DNA from: Arthrobacter subterraneus
GTDB taxonomy: Bacteria; Actinomycetota; Actinomycetes; Actinomycetales; Micrococcaceae
DNA: 64,000 nucleotides
NCBI RefSeq assembly: GCF_900099735.1
Contig: NZ_FNDT01000002.1
Location: forward strand, 62,001-126,000
Direction: 5' to 3'
Every line of letters begins with the position of its first letter. Position 1 is the first letter of the stretch. Made by a program: the position numbers and the translations under genes. A model generated the notes under the pieces. The model had not been told where the DNA came from and did no database searches. It was given only the letters and a program-made list of their open reading frames with translations. Shown here piece by piece: positions 1 through 8,208 of this stretch.

Positions 1-1848
1 TTCCACGCTGTCCGCGTCCAGGACCTCGCTCCAGATGTAGGCGTAATAGGCCGCAGCGTAGCCGCCGGCGAAAATGTGTTTGAAGTAGCCCGTCCGGTAG
101 CGCGGGGGCACCGGCGCATAGTCCACCCCGGCGTCGTGCAGTGCCTGATTCTCGAAGGCTGGCGGGTCCTCGACGGCGGCCCCGGGAGGCAGCTCATGCC
201 AGGCCAGGTCGAGCAGGGCCGCACCGAGGTATTCGGTGGTGGCGAATCCCTCACCCCACTGCCGGGCGGCGACGAGCCTGTCGATTGTCTCCTGGGGAAG
301 CGGTTCACCGGTCTGGTGGTGCCGCGCGTAGTTGCTCACCACTTCGGGCCAGAGCATCCACATCTCGTTGACCTGCGAGGGATACTCCACGAAGTCCCGC
401 GGCACGCTGGTGCCGGAGAACAGCGGGTAGGTCACGTTGGAGAAAAGCCCATGCAGCGCATGCCCGAATTCATGGAAGGTGGTGCGGACCTCGTCGAAGG
501 TCAGGAGGGTGGGTTCACCGGCCGGCGGCCGGGAGATGTTCAGGTTGTTGACGACCACCGCCTGTGTCCCCGCGAGCCGTGACTGCTCCACGAAGGAGTT
601 CATCCACGCGCCGCCGTTCTTGGTCTCGCGTGTGTAGTAATCGCCGAGGAACAGCCCGAGCCCGGTACCGTCCTCCTCACGGACCTCCCAGACACGCACC
701 TCCGGATGGTAGCCCTGCAGGTCGCTTCGCTCGTGGAAGGTCAGGCCATACAGCTTGTTCGCCGCGAAGAAGACCCCGTCCTGCAGCACCCGGTCCAGTT
801 CGAAATACGGGCGCAGCGCAGCGAGGTCAACGTCATACTTCTCCGCCCGGACCTTCCCGGAGTAGTACGGCCAGTCCCAGGCCTCGATCGGGTGGCCGGC
901 CGCTTCCTCAAGCTGGCGGGCCTCTGCACGGGCGTTCCGGACGGCAGGCTTCGCCAGGCGGCCCAGCAGGTCGTGGATGGCGTCCAGTGACGGGGCAGTC
1001 TGATCATCTGTGGCGAGTTCCGCATGGTTGGCGAAACCAAGCAGCGCTGCCCGCTCGGCGCGCAGCGCGGCCATGCGGGCGGCAACGCCGACGGTGTTGT
1101 TCTCGTTGTCCCGGAATCCGCGGTTGATGGAGGCCTCGTGCAGGCGACGGCGGGTTTCCCGGTTGGCCAGGGACTCCAGCGCCGGTTGTGACGTCGGCAG
1201 GATGAGGGTAAGGAGGTATTTCCCGGGATGGCCGGCAGCCTCTGCGGCCCCTGCGGCGGAGGCGATGTCGTCAGCGGACAGACCCTCGAGTTCGGACTCG
1301 TCGTCGAGCAGGAGCGCGGAGGCGTTCGTGTCCCGGAGCAGGCGCTGGCTGAACTCGGTGCCCAGGCGGGACAGTTCCCCGTTCAGGTCGCGCAACCGCT
1401 GCTGTGCGGCGTCGTCAAGCTGGGCCCCGGCGCGGATGAAGCGCTGCCGGTATTCCGCGGCGAGGCGGGCTGACTCGGCATCGAGTCCGGAGACCTCCAC
1501 CGCGCTCACCCTTTCGAAGAGCGCCTTGTTGAGATAGATGTTGTCCTCATGGGAGGCCAGGCGCGGCGCAATCTCCTTCTCCACCGCCTGAATGCCTTCG
1601 GTGGAGTGTGCCGACGAGTTGTTGTGGAACACCAGGGCAACCCGGCGGAGGCCCTGACCGGCGCGCTCCATTGCCAGGATCGTATTCTCGAAGGACGCGG
1701 GATCCGGATTCGAGACGATCGCTTCGATATCAGCCAGGTGCTCGTCAATGCCGCTGTCGAATGCCGGCAGGAAGTCCTCCTCGCCGATCTGCCCGAAGGG
1801 CGGCAACTGGTACGGCAGCGTGCTCGGTGCAAGAAAAGGGTTGCTCAT
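1..1848 (-). CDS. M3 family metallopeptidase (oligopeptidase A / dipeptidyl carboxypeptidase type), C-terminus cut off by the window edge
   Basis: A zinc peptidase of family M3, expected to cleave short peptides in the cytoplasm. 616 residues are visible from the ATG at 1848, and the frame is still open at base 1; full-length relatives are around 650-700 residues, so only the end is missing. The catalytic motif HEFGH lies at residues 459-463 (bases 460-474), and the third zinc ligand is the Glu of DFVEYPSQ at about residue 488, the 29-residue spacing known from neurolysin. The N-terminus (MSNPFLAPSTLPYQLPPF) resembles actinobacterial M3 enzymes. It is divergent from the CapA-like gene. Whether it acts as an endopeptidase or a carboxydipeptidase cannot be told from this fragment. 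Confidence 0.9.
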   Translation of the reverse strand, partial: MSNPFLAPSTLPYQLPPFGQIGEEDFLPAFDSGIDEHLADIEAIVSNPDPASFENTILAMERAGQGLRRVALVFHNNSSAHSTEGIQAVEKEIAPRLASHEDNIYLNKALFERVSAVEVSGLDAESARLAAEYRQRFIRAGAQLDDAAQQRLRDLNGELSRLGTEFSQRLLRDTNASALLLDDESELEGLSADDIASAAGAAEAAGHPGKYLLTLILPTSQPALESLANRETRRRLHEASINRGFRDNENNTVGVAARMAALRAERAALLGFANHAELATDDQTAPSLDAIHDLLGRLAKPAVRNARAEARQLEEAAGHPIEAWDWPYYSGKVRAEKYDVDLAALRPYFELDRVLQDGVFFAANKLYGLTFHERSDLQGYHPEVRVWEVREEDGTGLGLFLGDYYTRETKNGGAWMNSFVEQSRLAGTQAVVVNNLNISRPPAGEPTLLTFDEVRTTFHEFGHALHGLFSNVTYPLFSGTSVPRDFVEYPSQVNEMWMLWPEVVSNYARHHQTGEPLPQETIDRLVAARQWGEGFATTEYLGAALLDLAWHELPPGAAVEDPPAFENQALHDAGVDYAPVPPRYRTGYFKHIFAGGYAAAYYAYIWSEVLDADSVE

Positions 1849-1963
1849 GGAAACCAACCTTGGCATAACGCCGCGCACGGCGACGGAAGGCAAGGCCGTG
1901 TGCAGGCGTGTTGCCGGCGCCGGCTCACCTATCATGGAGTGTCATCATCAAGGGGAGGTTGCT

Positions 1964-3223
1964 GTGTCTGCACGTTCGCTGATTCGAGGCAGGTGGGCGG
2001 CGATGTTCCTGGCGCTGGCGTTTGCCTGCTCCGGCTGCGTAGGCGTCGGTGAGGGCCGCACCACCGGTGGTGCAGAACCAACGACGACGGCGGCACCTGC
2101 CTCATCGGCTCCGGCCACCTCTGCGGCGCCGGAACCAACACCGGAACCGAGCCCTGAACCGACGCCGGGCAAGGGGCCCGACTGTCCCACCGACCGGTGC
2201 TTCTCCCTTCTGGCCTCCGGTGACCTGCTGGTGCACCCGCAGCTGTGGGACCAGGCCGCGGTCGACGCGCAGCAATCCGGCAACGGATCCCTCGACTTTG
2301 AACCGCTTCTGGCGGGGCAGCGCCCGTACATCGAGGCGAGCGACCTGGCGATCTGCCACATGGAGACGCCGGTGGCCACCCCGGAAGGGCCCTTCAGTGG
2401 TTACCCGCAGTTCAACGTTCCGCCGCAGATCCTCGATGGTGCGAAGGCTGTGGGTTACCAGGCGTGCACCACGGCCAGCAACCACACGATCGACGCCGGG
2501 ACCGAGGGGCTGGTACGCACCCTGGATACCCTCGACCGGCTCGGGCTTGAGCACACCGGCTCCTACCGCACGGAGGCCGAAGCCCAGGAACTGATGATCC
2601 TCGAGACGCCCGCTGCCCGGGTTGCGGTCATCGAAGCCACCTACGGACTGAACGGGCTGATCCCCGACTTTCCCTGGCAGGTGGACATTCTCGACGGGCC
2701 GGCCATGATCGCGAAGGCGGAACGCGCCCGCGAGGAGGGCGCCGACGTCGTGATTGCAGCCATCCACGCCGGGGACGAGTACGCGTCGCTGCCCAACCAG
2801 CAGCAGATCGACCTGGCCCATGCGCTGGCGGACAGCGGCGCCGTGGACTTCATCTACGGCCACCACACGCACTCCGTGCTGCCCATCGAGTTTTACAACG
2901 ACACCTGGATTGTCTACGGGCTGGGGAACGGCGTCACCGAGTTGTCCCCGGTGTATGACGTCAACAACGAGGGGCTGACCATCCGGGCGCAGTTCGCCGC
3001 CGATGAATCGGGGCAGTGGTCGGTCAGCGACCTCGCCTGGGTGCCCTCGGTGATTGTCCGTGACCCCTACCGCTGGTGTTCCCTGGCGCCGGATAGGGAA
3101 CCCGGCTCATGCTCGACCCCGGAACATGAGGCGGCGGTCAAGGCCCGCACGCTGGCAACGGTGGAAGCCTATGGTGCGTCCGACGACGGCGCCCACCAGT
3201 GGCTGGTGTCCGAGGAGGACTAG
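1964..3223 (+). CDS. CapA family (PGA_cap) metallophosphoesterase-like lipoprotein
   Basis: A 419-residue protein of the CapA/PgsA family, which has a calcineurin-like phosphoesterase fold and is linked in other bacteria to poly-gamma-glutamate capsule synthesis. The GTG at 1964 is chosen because GGGGAGG lies 5 bases upstream; the frame is open further upstream without such a site. The N-terminus is a signal peptide with a lipobox-like Cys (around ACSGC, residues 22-26), followed by a Thr/Pro/Glu-rich linker. Family motifs are clear: LLASGDLL, a DLAICHMETP segment, SNHTIDAG, AAIHAGDEY and IYGHHTHS. No capsule ligase genes (capB/pgsBC) are nearby, so a role in polyglutamate synthesis is not supported here; a surface phosphoesterase is the safer reading. 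A TATCAT at 1930-1935 may be its -10 element. Confidence 0.85.
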   Translation: MSARSLIRGRWAAMFLALAFACSGCVGVGEGRTTGGAEPTTTAAPASSAPATSAAPEPTPEPSPEPTPGKGPDCPTDRCFSLLASGDLLVHPQLWDQAAVDAQQSGNGSLDFEPLLAGQRPYIEASDLAICHMETPVATPEGPFSGYPQFNVPPQILDGAKAVGYQACTTASNHTIDAGTEGLVRTLDTLDRLGLEHTGSYRTEAEAQELMILETPAARVAVIEATYGLNGLIPDFPWQVDILDGPAMIAKAERAREEGADVVIAAIHAGDEYASLPNQQQIDLAHALADSGAVDFIYGHHTHSVLPIEFYNDTWIVYGLGNGVTELSPVYDVNNEGLTIRAQFAADESGQWSVSDLAWVPSVIVRDPYRWCSLAPDREPGSCSTPEHEAAVKARTLATVEAYGASDDGAHQWLVSEED

Positions 3224-3241
3224 GGAAGGCTCAGCGCACAG

Positions 3242-3982
3242 TCAGCGCGGGCGCGCTGCGGCGTGCCGCCGGGCGAGTTCCGCGATGCTGTCATCGATCG
3301 TCCCCGGCTCAAAGGAACCGTATTTCCGGGTGACTGCCTCACGGATCAGGAAGTCGGCGATCGCCGGGTTCTTGGGGAGCAGGGAGCCGTGCAGGTAGCT
3401 GGCCACAATGTTGAGGTGCCGTGCTCCCTCATGGTCCTCTTTCGCATTGTTGCCCTCTCCCTTGGAGACGGTGGCGAGCGGCCGAACATCCGGGCCGAGG
3501 AAAGTCTGGCCGCTGTGGTTCTCGTAACCGTGGATGTCGCCGAACTCCTCGCTGCGGGCCACCACGTTGCCGATCAGCCGTGCATCCCCGCCGTGGGTCT
3601 CGATGTCCAGGATTCCGATTCCGGGGATCACCGTGCCGTCGTGGGTCTTGAAGAACCTGCCGAACAGCTGGTAGAGCCCGCAGATCGCGAGCATCGGCGT
3701 GCCGTCCTCGGCGAGGGCACGCAGGCGTGCCGCGTTGGACTGCAGGTCCTGCTGGATCACCACCTGCCCGCTGTCCTGACCTCCGCCGCCGATCAGGATG
3801 TCGACGTCCGCCGGGAAGTCATCACCGGCGTTGTGCTCGAGGATGACGGCGTCATAGCCGTGCCAGGCAAGGCGCTGCTTCAGCACCAGCACGTTGCCCC
3901 AGTCCCCGTAGATGTTCATGTCCCGCGGATAGAGCTGCAGGATGCGCACGGTGCCTTTGCTCGCGGCGGCGTCGGGGCTCAT
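3242..3982 (-). CDS. gatD: Lipid II isoglutaminyl synthase, glutaminase subunit GatD
   Basis: A class I glutamine amidotransferase of the CobB/CobQ-like type, 246 residues. It releases ammonia from glutamine for MurT, which amidates the alpha-carboxyl of D-Glu at position 2 of the lipid II stem peptide. The likely nucleophile is Cys101 in AICGLYQLFG and the likely catalytic His is His198 in SYLHGSLL; GGGGQDSGQ near residue 66 is the expected glycine-rich loop. The ATG overlaps the murT stop as ATGA (4 bases), so the two subunits are translationally coupled. The residue after CG is Leu, where I would expect a small residue as in CGGYQ or CGGFQ, a mild oddity. Assignment rests on the fused context with murT as well as the motifs. 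Confidence 0.92.
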   Translation of the reverse strand: MSPDAAASKGTVRILQLYPRDMNIYGDWGNVLVLKQRLAWHGYDAVILEHNAGDDFPADVDILIGGGGQDSGQVVIQQDLQSNAARLRALAEDGTPMLAICGLYQLFGRFFKTHDGTVIPGIGILDIETHGGDARLIGNVVARSEEFGDIHGYENHSGQTFLGPDVRPLATVSKGEGNNAKEDHEGARHLNIVASYLHGSLLPKNPAIADFLIREAVTRKYGSFEPGTIDDSIAELARRHAAARPR

Positions 3983-5259
3983 GAGACCACCTTCACGTCG
4001 GTAATTCTGGACAGGTCCCTGCGGATGGCGAGCATCGCAGTGTAGGTGCAGAAGATCCGCTTGGGTTGGCCCGCGGAACTGCGAATGAAGGTGTGCAGGG
4101 CTGATCCGGTGTCCGGGTCGATCTCCCGGGCCGCGACGTCGTCATACTGCAGGCGCAACGCCATGTCATAGGCCCGGACGCCGCTGACCATGTTCACCCC
4201 GCCGTTCTTCAGGCTGTCGAAGTCAACGTCCCAGAGCCAGGACATGTCCCTGCCGTCGGCGTAATTGTCATTGATGGCGATCATCGTGGCGTATCCGGCG
4301 GCGTCGAAAGACTTCAGTCCCAGCCTGAATCCGCTCGGATTCTTCACCAGGACAAGCTCCAGCGGCTGACCGTCCACTACCAGCGACTCACCGCGGCCGA
4401 ACGCCGGCTCAACCGCCGCAAGCGATCGGAGCAGAGCCTCGCGGTTGGCGTGCCCGCCCAGGATGATCCGCGCCATGGCCAGCGCTGCGGCGGCATTGAA
4501 GATGTTGTAGACCCCGCGGAGGCTCAGTTCCACGGTGCTCGATTCGCCGTCCATCAGGAACCTGGCGGTGTTCGAATTCACGGACTCAAGCACGACGTCG
4601 GCAGGCAGGCTTGAGGCGGGTGCCGTTCCGGTGGCGCCGCGCAGGTCATCGTCGCTGGGGAAGGTGTCCCGAAGGGATTCGTCCAGTCCGAAATAGGCAA
4701 CCGAGGCAGTGCGGACCGATGATGCGATGGAGGCGACCCGCGGGTCTTCCCGGTTGAGTACAACAGTCCCGGTGGTCTTCACGGCGATCTGTTCAAGCAG
4801 CCGCGTGGTCTTGTCGATCTCGCCGAACCGGTCAAGCTGGTCCCTGAGGACGTTCAGCAGGAGGCAGTGGTTGGGCGGAACCAGATTGACGAAGTGCACA
4901 GCGTGCGCCTCGTCGAGTTCGAGGACCGCAACGTCGGCGTCCAGCCGCCCGCGCCAGTTGACCTCGCCGAGGAGCGCGGCGGCAACGCCGCGGGTGAAGT
5001 TGCTGCCGGTCCGGTTCGTGAAAACCCTCAGGCCCTGGCCCTCCAGGAGTTCGACCACCATTTTGGTGGTGGTGGTTTTCCCGTTGGTGCCGCTGACGAC
5101 GATGACGCCGTGCGGCAGGTTCCGCAGGGCCCTTGCCATGAATCCGGGATCAATGCGTTCAACCACGAGTCCGGGGAACGCGGAACCACCGCCGCGCAGG
5201 CGGGAGAGCGCCCGCACTGCTTTGCCGAGGGGCACGCTTACACCAGACAGACCAGACAT
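3979..5259 (-). CDS. murT: Lipid II isoglutaminyl synthase, Mur ligase-like subunit MurT
   Basis: The ATP-dependent subunit of the lipid II amidating complex, 426 residues. Order: P-loop GTNGKTTTTK at 57-66, the Mur ligase central domain, then the DUF1727 C-terminal domain with NDNYADGRDMSWLWD, whose Asp is the presumed catalytic residue that works with GatD. The start at 5259 (MSGLSG...) is preferred over the in-frame upstream Met because the family begins here and because TAAGTT lies 7 bases in front of it. Only two Cys are present (in NHCLLL and IFCTY), so the four-cysteine zinc ribbon described for streptococcal MurT is absent. Divergent from pdxT and overlapping gatD by 4 bases. Confidence 0.93.
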   Translation of the reverse strand: MSGLSGVSVPLGKAVRALSRLRGGGSAFPGLVVERIDPGFMARALRNLPHGVIVVSGTNGKTTTTKMVVELLEGQGLRVFTNRTGSNFTRGVAAALLGEVNWRGRLDADVAVLELDEAHAVHFVNLVPPNHCLLLNVLRDQLDRFGEIDKTTRLLEQIAVKTTGTVVLNREDPRVASIASSVRTASVAYFGLDESLRDTFPSDDDLRGATGTAPASSLPADVVLESVNSNTARFLMDGESSTVELSLRGVYNIFNAAAALAMARIILGGHANREALLRSLAAVEPAFGRGESLVVDGQPLELVLVKNPSGFRLGLKSFDAAGYATMIAINDNYADGRDMSWLWDVDFDSLKNGGVNMVSGVRAYDMALRLQYDDVAAREIDPDTGSALHTFIRSSAGQPKRIFCTYTAMLAIRRDLSRITDVKVVS

Positions 5260-5266
5260 GGGGTCT

Positions 5267-5272
5267 AACTTA
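5267..5272 (-). promoter_or_regulatory. Putative -10 element of a leaderless murT promoter
   Basis: On the minus strand TAAGTT is followed by 7 bases and then the murT ATG. This is the spacing expected if transcription starts at the A of the start codon. No good -35 hexamer is visible, which is common in actinobacteria. Inference from spacing only. Confidence 0.4.
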
Positions 5273-5366
5273 TCGCGATTTGATTGCGGTGCCGCTATGG
5301 CTGCGGGGGAGGCTCCGCGGTGCACCCCGGACCAGGCCGATTCGGTAGGAAGGCCCTGCGCCAAAC

Positions 5367-5372
5367 TAGAAT
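5367..5372 (+). promoter_or_regulatory. Putative -10 element of a leaderless pdxT promoter
   Basis: TAGAAT is followed by GGGCCG and then the GTG start of pdxT, a 6-base gap. No Shine-Dalgarno sequence fits between them. This would place the transcription start at or next to the start codon. Confidence 0.5.
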
Positions 5373-5378
5373 GGGCCG

Positions 5379-6092
5379 GTGACTTCCACCATTCCTGATC
5401 AGAACCCGGCCGTGCGCGTGGGCGTCCTGGCGGTTCAGGGCGACGTACGCGAACACATCCGGGTGATCGAATCCCTGGGGGGCAAGGCCTCTCCCGTGCG
5501 TCGTCCCAGTGAGCTCGACGCGGTTGAGGGGCTGATCATTCCGGGCGGCGAATCGACCACCATGGACAAGCTGACGCGTGCCTTCGACCTCGCCGAACCC
5601 CTCCGCGAACGTATCCGCGACGGATTTCCGGTGTACGGGTCCTGTGCCGGGATGATCATGCTCGCCGACACCATTGCGGATCCGTCCGTGGACCTGCAGG
5701 GTAACCCGCAGCAGACGCTTGGCGGGCTGGACATCGTGGTGCGCCGCAATGCATTCGGGCGGCAGCGCGAGTCCTTCGAAACCGATCTTGCATTTGCGGA
5801 GCTTCCCGGGGGCGGGCCGGACGTCCACGCGGTGTTCATCCGCGCGCCGTGGGTGGAGAAGGTGGGCGAGTCGGTGAAGGTCCTCGCCCAGGTCGACGCG
5901 CCGGATACGCCGCCGGCCGAACACGGCGTCGGGCGCTCCACCGCGGGGCCGGTCGCTAGAATTGTTGCAGTTCGTTCAGGAAACCTGCTGGCCACCAGCT
6001 TCCATCCGGAAGTGACCGGTGAGCACCGCATCCATGAGCTTTTTCTCACGATGATCGCAAAAAGAAGGGCAGAGCATGTCGGGGCACTCTAA
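5379..6092 (+). CDS. pdxT: Pyridoxal 5'-phosphate synthase glutaminase subunit PdxT
   Basis: The glutaminase half of the deoxyxylulose-independent vitamin B6 pathway: it supplies ammonia to PdxS, which assembles PLP from ribose-5-phosphate and glyceraldehyde-3-phosphate. 237 residues, somewhat longer than the usual ~200. Motifs: [12 protein letters not shown] near the N-terminus, PGGESTT at 55-61, nucleophile Cys89 in GSCAGM, and the His/Glu pair in SFHPEVT near the C-terminus. The start is a GTG. It overlaps yebC by 17 bases. pdxS, which is usually its direct neighbour, is not in this window, so it must lie elsewhere. Confidence 0.95.
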   Translation: MTSTIPDQNPAVRVGVLAVQGDVREHIRVIESLGGKASPVRRPSELDAVEGLIIPGGESTTMDKLTRAFDLAEPLRERIRDGFPVYGSCAGMIMLADTIADPSVDLQGNPQQTLGGLDIVVRRNAFGRQRESFETDLAFAELPGGGPDVHAVFIRAPWVEKVGESVKVLAQVDAPDTPPAEHGVGRSTAGPVARIVAVRSGNLLATSFHPEVTGEHRIHELFLTMIAKRRAEHVGAL

Positions 6093-6834
6093 ATGGGCTA
6101 CCACCAAACACAAGAAGGCCGTGATTGATGCCAAACGCGCAAAGTCCTTCGCCAAGCTGATCAAGAACATCGAGGTGGCCGCCCGGGCAGGGGGTGCGGA
6201 CATGTCCGGCAACCCCGCCCTGGAACTGGCAGTCCAGAAGGCCAAGAAGACCTCGGTGCCCAATGACAACATCGACCGCGCCATCAAGCGCGGCGCCGGG
6301 CTCACCGGCGAGGTGGTCGACTACTCGGAGATCATCTATGAAGCACGCGGTCCGCAGGGTTCCGCGCTGCTTATCGAATGTCTCACCGACAACAAGAACC
6401 GTGCGGCCTCCGAGGTCCGGGTGGCGATCACCCGTAACGGCGGAACGGTAGCCGACCCGGGGTCGGTGGCCTACCTGTTCGCCCGCAAGGGCGTTGTCTC
6501 GCTCCCGAAGAACGATCTGTCGGAAGATGACGTCCTGATGGCGGTCCTCGACGCAGGCGCCGAAGAGGTCAAGGAGTCCGGGGACAGCTTCGACGTACAC
6601 TCCGAACCCACGGACCTGCGCGCGGTTGTCGCAGGCCTTGAGGAAGCCGGCATCGAATACGAGACCGACGAGGTTGAATTTGTACCCTCGATGCAGGTGG
6701 AACTCGACGCGGATGCCGCCCGCAAGTTCCTCAAGCTGGTGGACGCTCTCGAGGAACTGGATGACGTGCAGAACGTGTACTCGAACGCCGAGCTGAGCGA
6801 GGACGTCAGGGCGCAGTTGGAGAGCGACGATTAG
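6076..6834 (+). CDS. YebC/PmpR family protein (probable transcriptional regulator or ribosome-associated factor)
   Basis: 252 residues, the normal length for the family. The N-terminus [14 protein letters not shown] is diagnostic, and the body keeps the three-domain YebC pattern (acidic middle segment with [17 protein letters not shown]). YebC proteins are described as DNA-binding regulators (PmpR) in some bacteria and recently as factors that relieve ribosome stalling in others; the sequence does not decide between these. In many bacteria the gene sits directly upstream of ruvC, as here, suggesting co-expression with the resolvasome. Its start lies inside the end of pdxT. Confidence 0.95.
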   Translation: MSGHSKWATTKHKKAVIDAKRAKSFAKLIKNIEVAARAGGADMSGNPALELAVQKAKKTSVPNDNIDRAIKRGAGLTGEVVDYSEIIYEARGPQGSALLIECLTDNKNRAASEVRVAITRNGGTVADPGSVAYLFARKGVVSLPKNDLSEDDVLMAVLDAGAEEVKESGDSFDVHSEPTDLRAVVAGLEEAGIEYETDEVEFVPSMQVELDADAARKFLKLVDALEELDDVQNVYSNAELSEDVRAQLESDD

Positions 6835-6864
6835 TCCGGCTGCCGGCGCGCCCGGCGGATCCCC

Positions 6865-7437
6865 GTGACCCTGCGTGTCATGGGGGTCGACCCCGGCCTC
6901 ACCCGCTGCGGGCTGGCCGTGGTGGACGTCGAACCCAACCGCCGCGCAACCCTGGTGGCCGTCGGCGTGGTGGGGACGCCGGCGGACCACAGCCTGGACC
7001 GGCGGCTCCTGATGATCGCGGAGTCGGTGGACGCCTGGCTGGACCTCCACACTCCGGCGGTCCTCGCCGTCGAACGTGTCTTCAGCCAGCTCAATGTGAG
7101 CACCGTGATGGGGACGGCGCAGGCATCGGGAGTGGTGATCGCGGCCGCCGCGCGCCGGGGGATCCCGGTTGCACTCCACACACCTACGGAGGTCAAGGCG
7201 GCGGTGACCGGAAACGGCCAGTCGGACAAGGCGGCGGTGACCAAGATGGTCACGAAGATCCTCAGGCTCACCACCGCGCCCACCCCGGCCGACGCCGCCG
7301 ACGCCCTGGCACTGGCCATCACCCACGCCTGGCGCACCGGATCCTCCGCTTCGGTACGGACCCAGGGCGGCACCGGGCAGACAGCAGCGCAGCGGCTCTG
7401 GGCGGACGCGGAAGCCAAAGCCCGACGACGCCGGTAA
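6865..7437 (+). CDS. ruvC: Holliday junction endodeoxyribonuclease RuvC
   Basis: The junction-cleaving nuclease of the RuvABC resolvasome, 190 residues with a GTG start 30 bases after yebC. The acidic catalytic residues are visible: Asp in [11 protein letters not shown], Glu in LAVERVFSQ, and the DAADALALA motif near residue 140 with its paired Asp residues. A short basic tail (KARRRR) ends the protein. A gap of about 140 bases separates it from ruvA, and that gap holds a LexA-like site, so ruvAB may have its own promoter. Confidence 0.96.
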   Translation: MTLRVMGVDPGLTRCGLAVVDVEPNRRATLVAVGVVGTPADHSLDRRLLMIAESVDAWLDLHTPAVLAVERVFSQLNVSTVMGTAQASGVVIAAAARRGIPVALHTPTEVKAAVTGNGQSDKAAVTKMVTKILRLTTAPTPADAADALALAITHAWRTGSSASVRTQGGTGQTAAQRLWADAEAKARRRR

Positions 7438-7523
7438 CCGCCCGCTCGTGGGCGCCCGGTCCGGTGATCCAGCGGACACGGTGTGGCGGGCACGGAATTG
7501 TCGGGTACACGCCGTACGCTGAT

Positions 7524-7539
7524 TCGTAGATATGTTCGG
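7524..7539 (+). promoter_or_regulatory. Possible LexA (SOS) operator upstream of ruvAB
   Basis: The 16-base sequence TCGTAGATATGTTCGG matches 9 of the 12 specified bases of the actinobacterial/Gram-positive SOS box TCGAAC-N4-GTTCGA; the right half-site is nearly perfect and the left half is degenerate. It lies 40 bases before the ruvA ATG. ruv genes are SOS-controlled in several actinobacteria, which makes the position sensible, but the match alone is weak. Confidence 0.35.
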
Positions 7540-7578
7540 TGATATTCCCTTCGATCCTCAGCCCCTGGAGCCCAGCGC

Positions 7579-8208
7579 ATGATCAGTTCACTGACCGGCA
7601 CAGTCAGCCATGTCGGCCTGCACTCGGCCGTTCTCGACGTCAACGGTTTCGGTATGCAGGTGCAGGCCACGCCGCAGACGCTGTCCACCCTCCGCGCGGG
7701 CAACCAGGCCAGGGTTTTCACGTCGATGATCGTCCGTGAGGACTCCATGACACTGTTCGGGTTCACTGATCCCGAAGAGCGCGAAGTGTTCGAGACGCTT
7801 CTCGGAGTCAGCGGCGTGGGCCCGCGGCTGGCCCTTGCTGTCCTCGCGGTGCACCCGCCCGCCGCCATTCGTGTCGCAGCGTCGTCGGGGGACGACAAGG
7901 CGTTCAGCAAAGTGCCGGGTATCGGTCCCAAGGGCGCGCGCCGCATCGTGCTCGAGCTTGCCGACAAGCTCGTTCCGCTGGAATCAGACACACCGGGAAC
8001 CGCAGCGGATGCCTGGCAGTCGCAGGTTCTCGCCGCGATGATGGGCCTTGGGTGGTCGGAGAAAGACGCCGGCAGCGCCATCGAGGCGGCGGTGAAGGAA
8101 TCGCCCGAGGTTGCTGCCGCCGGTGACGTCGGGTCGATTCTCAAACTGACCCTTAGACGTCTGGGCCAGGACGGTGCACGCAGCTCGGCCCGGGCATCGG
8201 TGAACTGA
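7579..8208 (+). CDS. ruvA: Holliday junction branch migration protein RuvA
   Basis: The junction-binding tetramer subunit that loads RuvB, 209 residues. The N-terminal OB-fold begins [12 protein letters not shown]; two helix-hairpin-helix motifs follow ([13 protein letters not shown] and [20 protein letters not shown]); a C-terminal domain after a flexible linker (from about residue 160) contains the RuvB-contacting helices ([11 protein letters not shown]). The stop overlaps the ruvB start by one base (TGATG), consistent with coupled translation. Confidence 0.96.
   Translation: MISSLTGTVSHVGLHSAVLDVNGFGMQVQATPQTLSTLRAGNQARVFTSMIVREDSMTLFGFTDPEEREVFETLLGVSGVGPRLALAVLAVHPPAAIRVAASSGDDKAFSKVPGIGPKGARRIVLELADKLVPLESDTPGTAADAWQSQVLAAMMGLGWSEKDAGSAIEAAVKESPEVAAAGDVGSILKLTLRRLGQDGARSSARASVN

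Noticed and set aside
1748-1963. A longer form of the CapA-like protein starting inside the peptidase gene
   Set aside because: The signal peptide and lipobox begin only after the GTG at 1964, which also has the ribosome-binding site.
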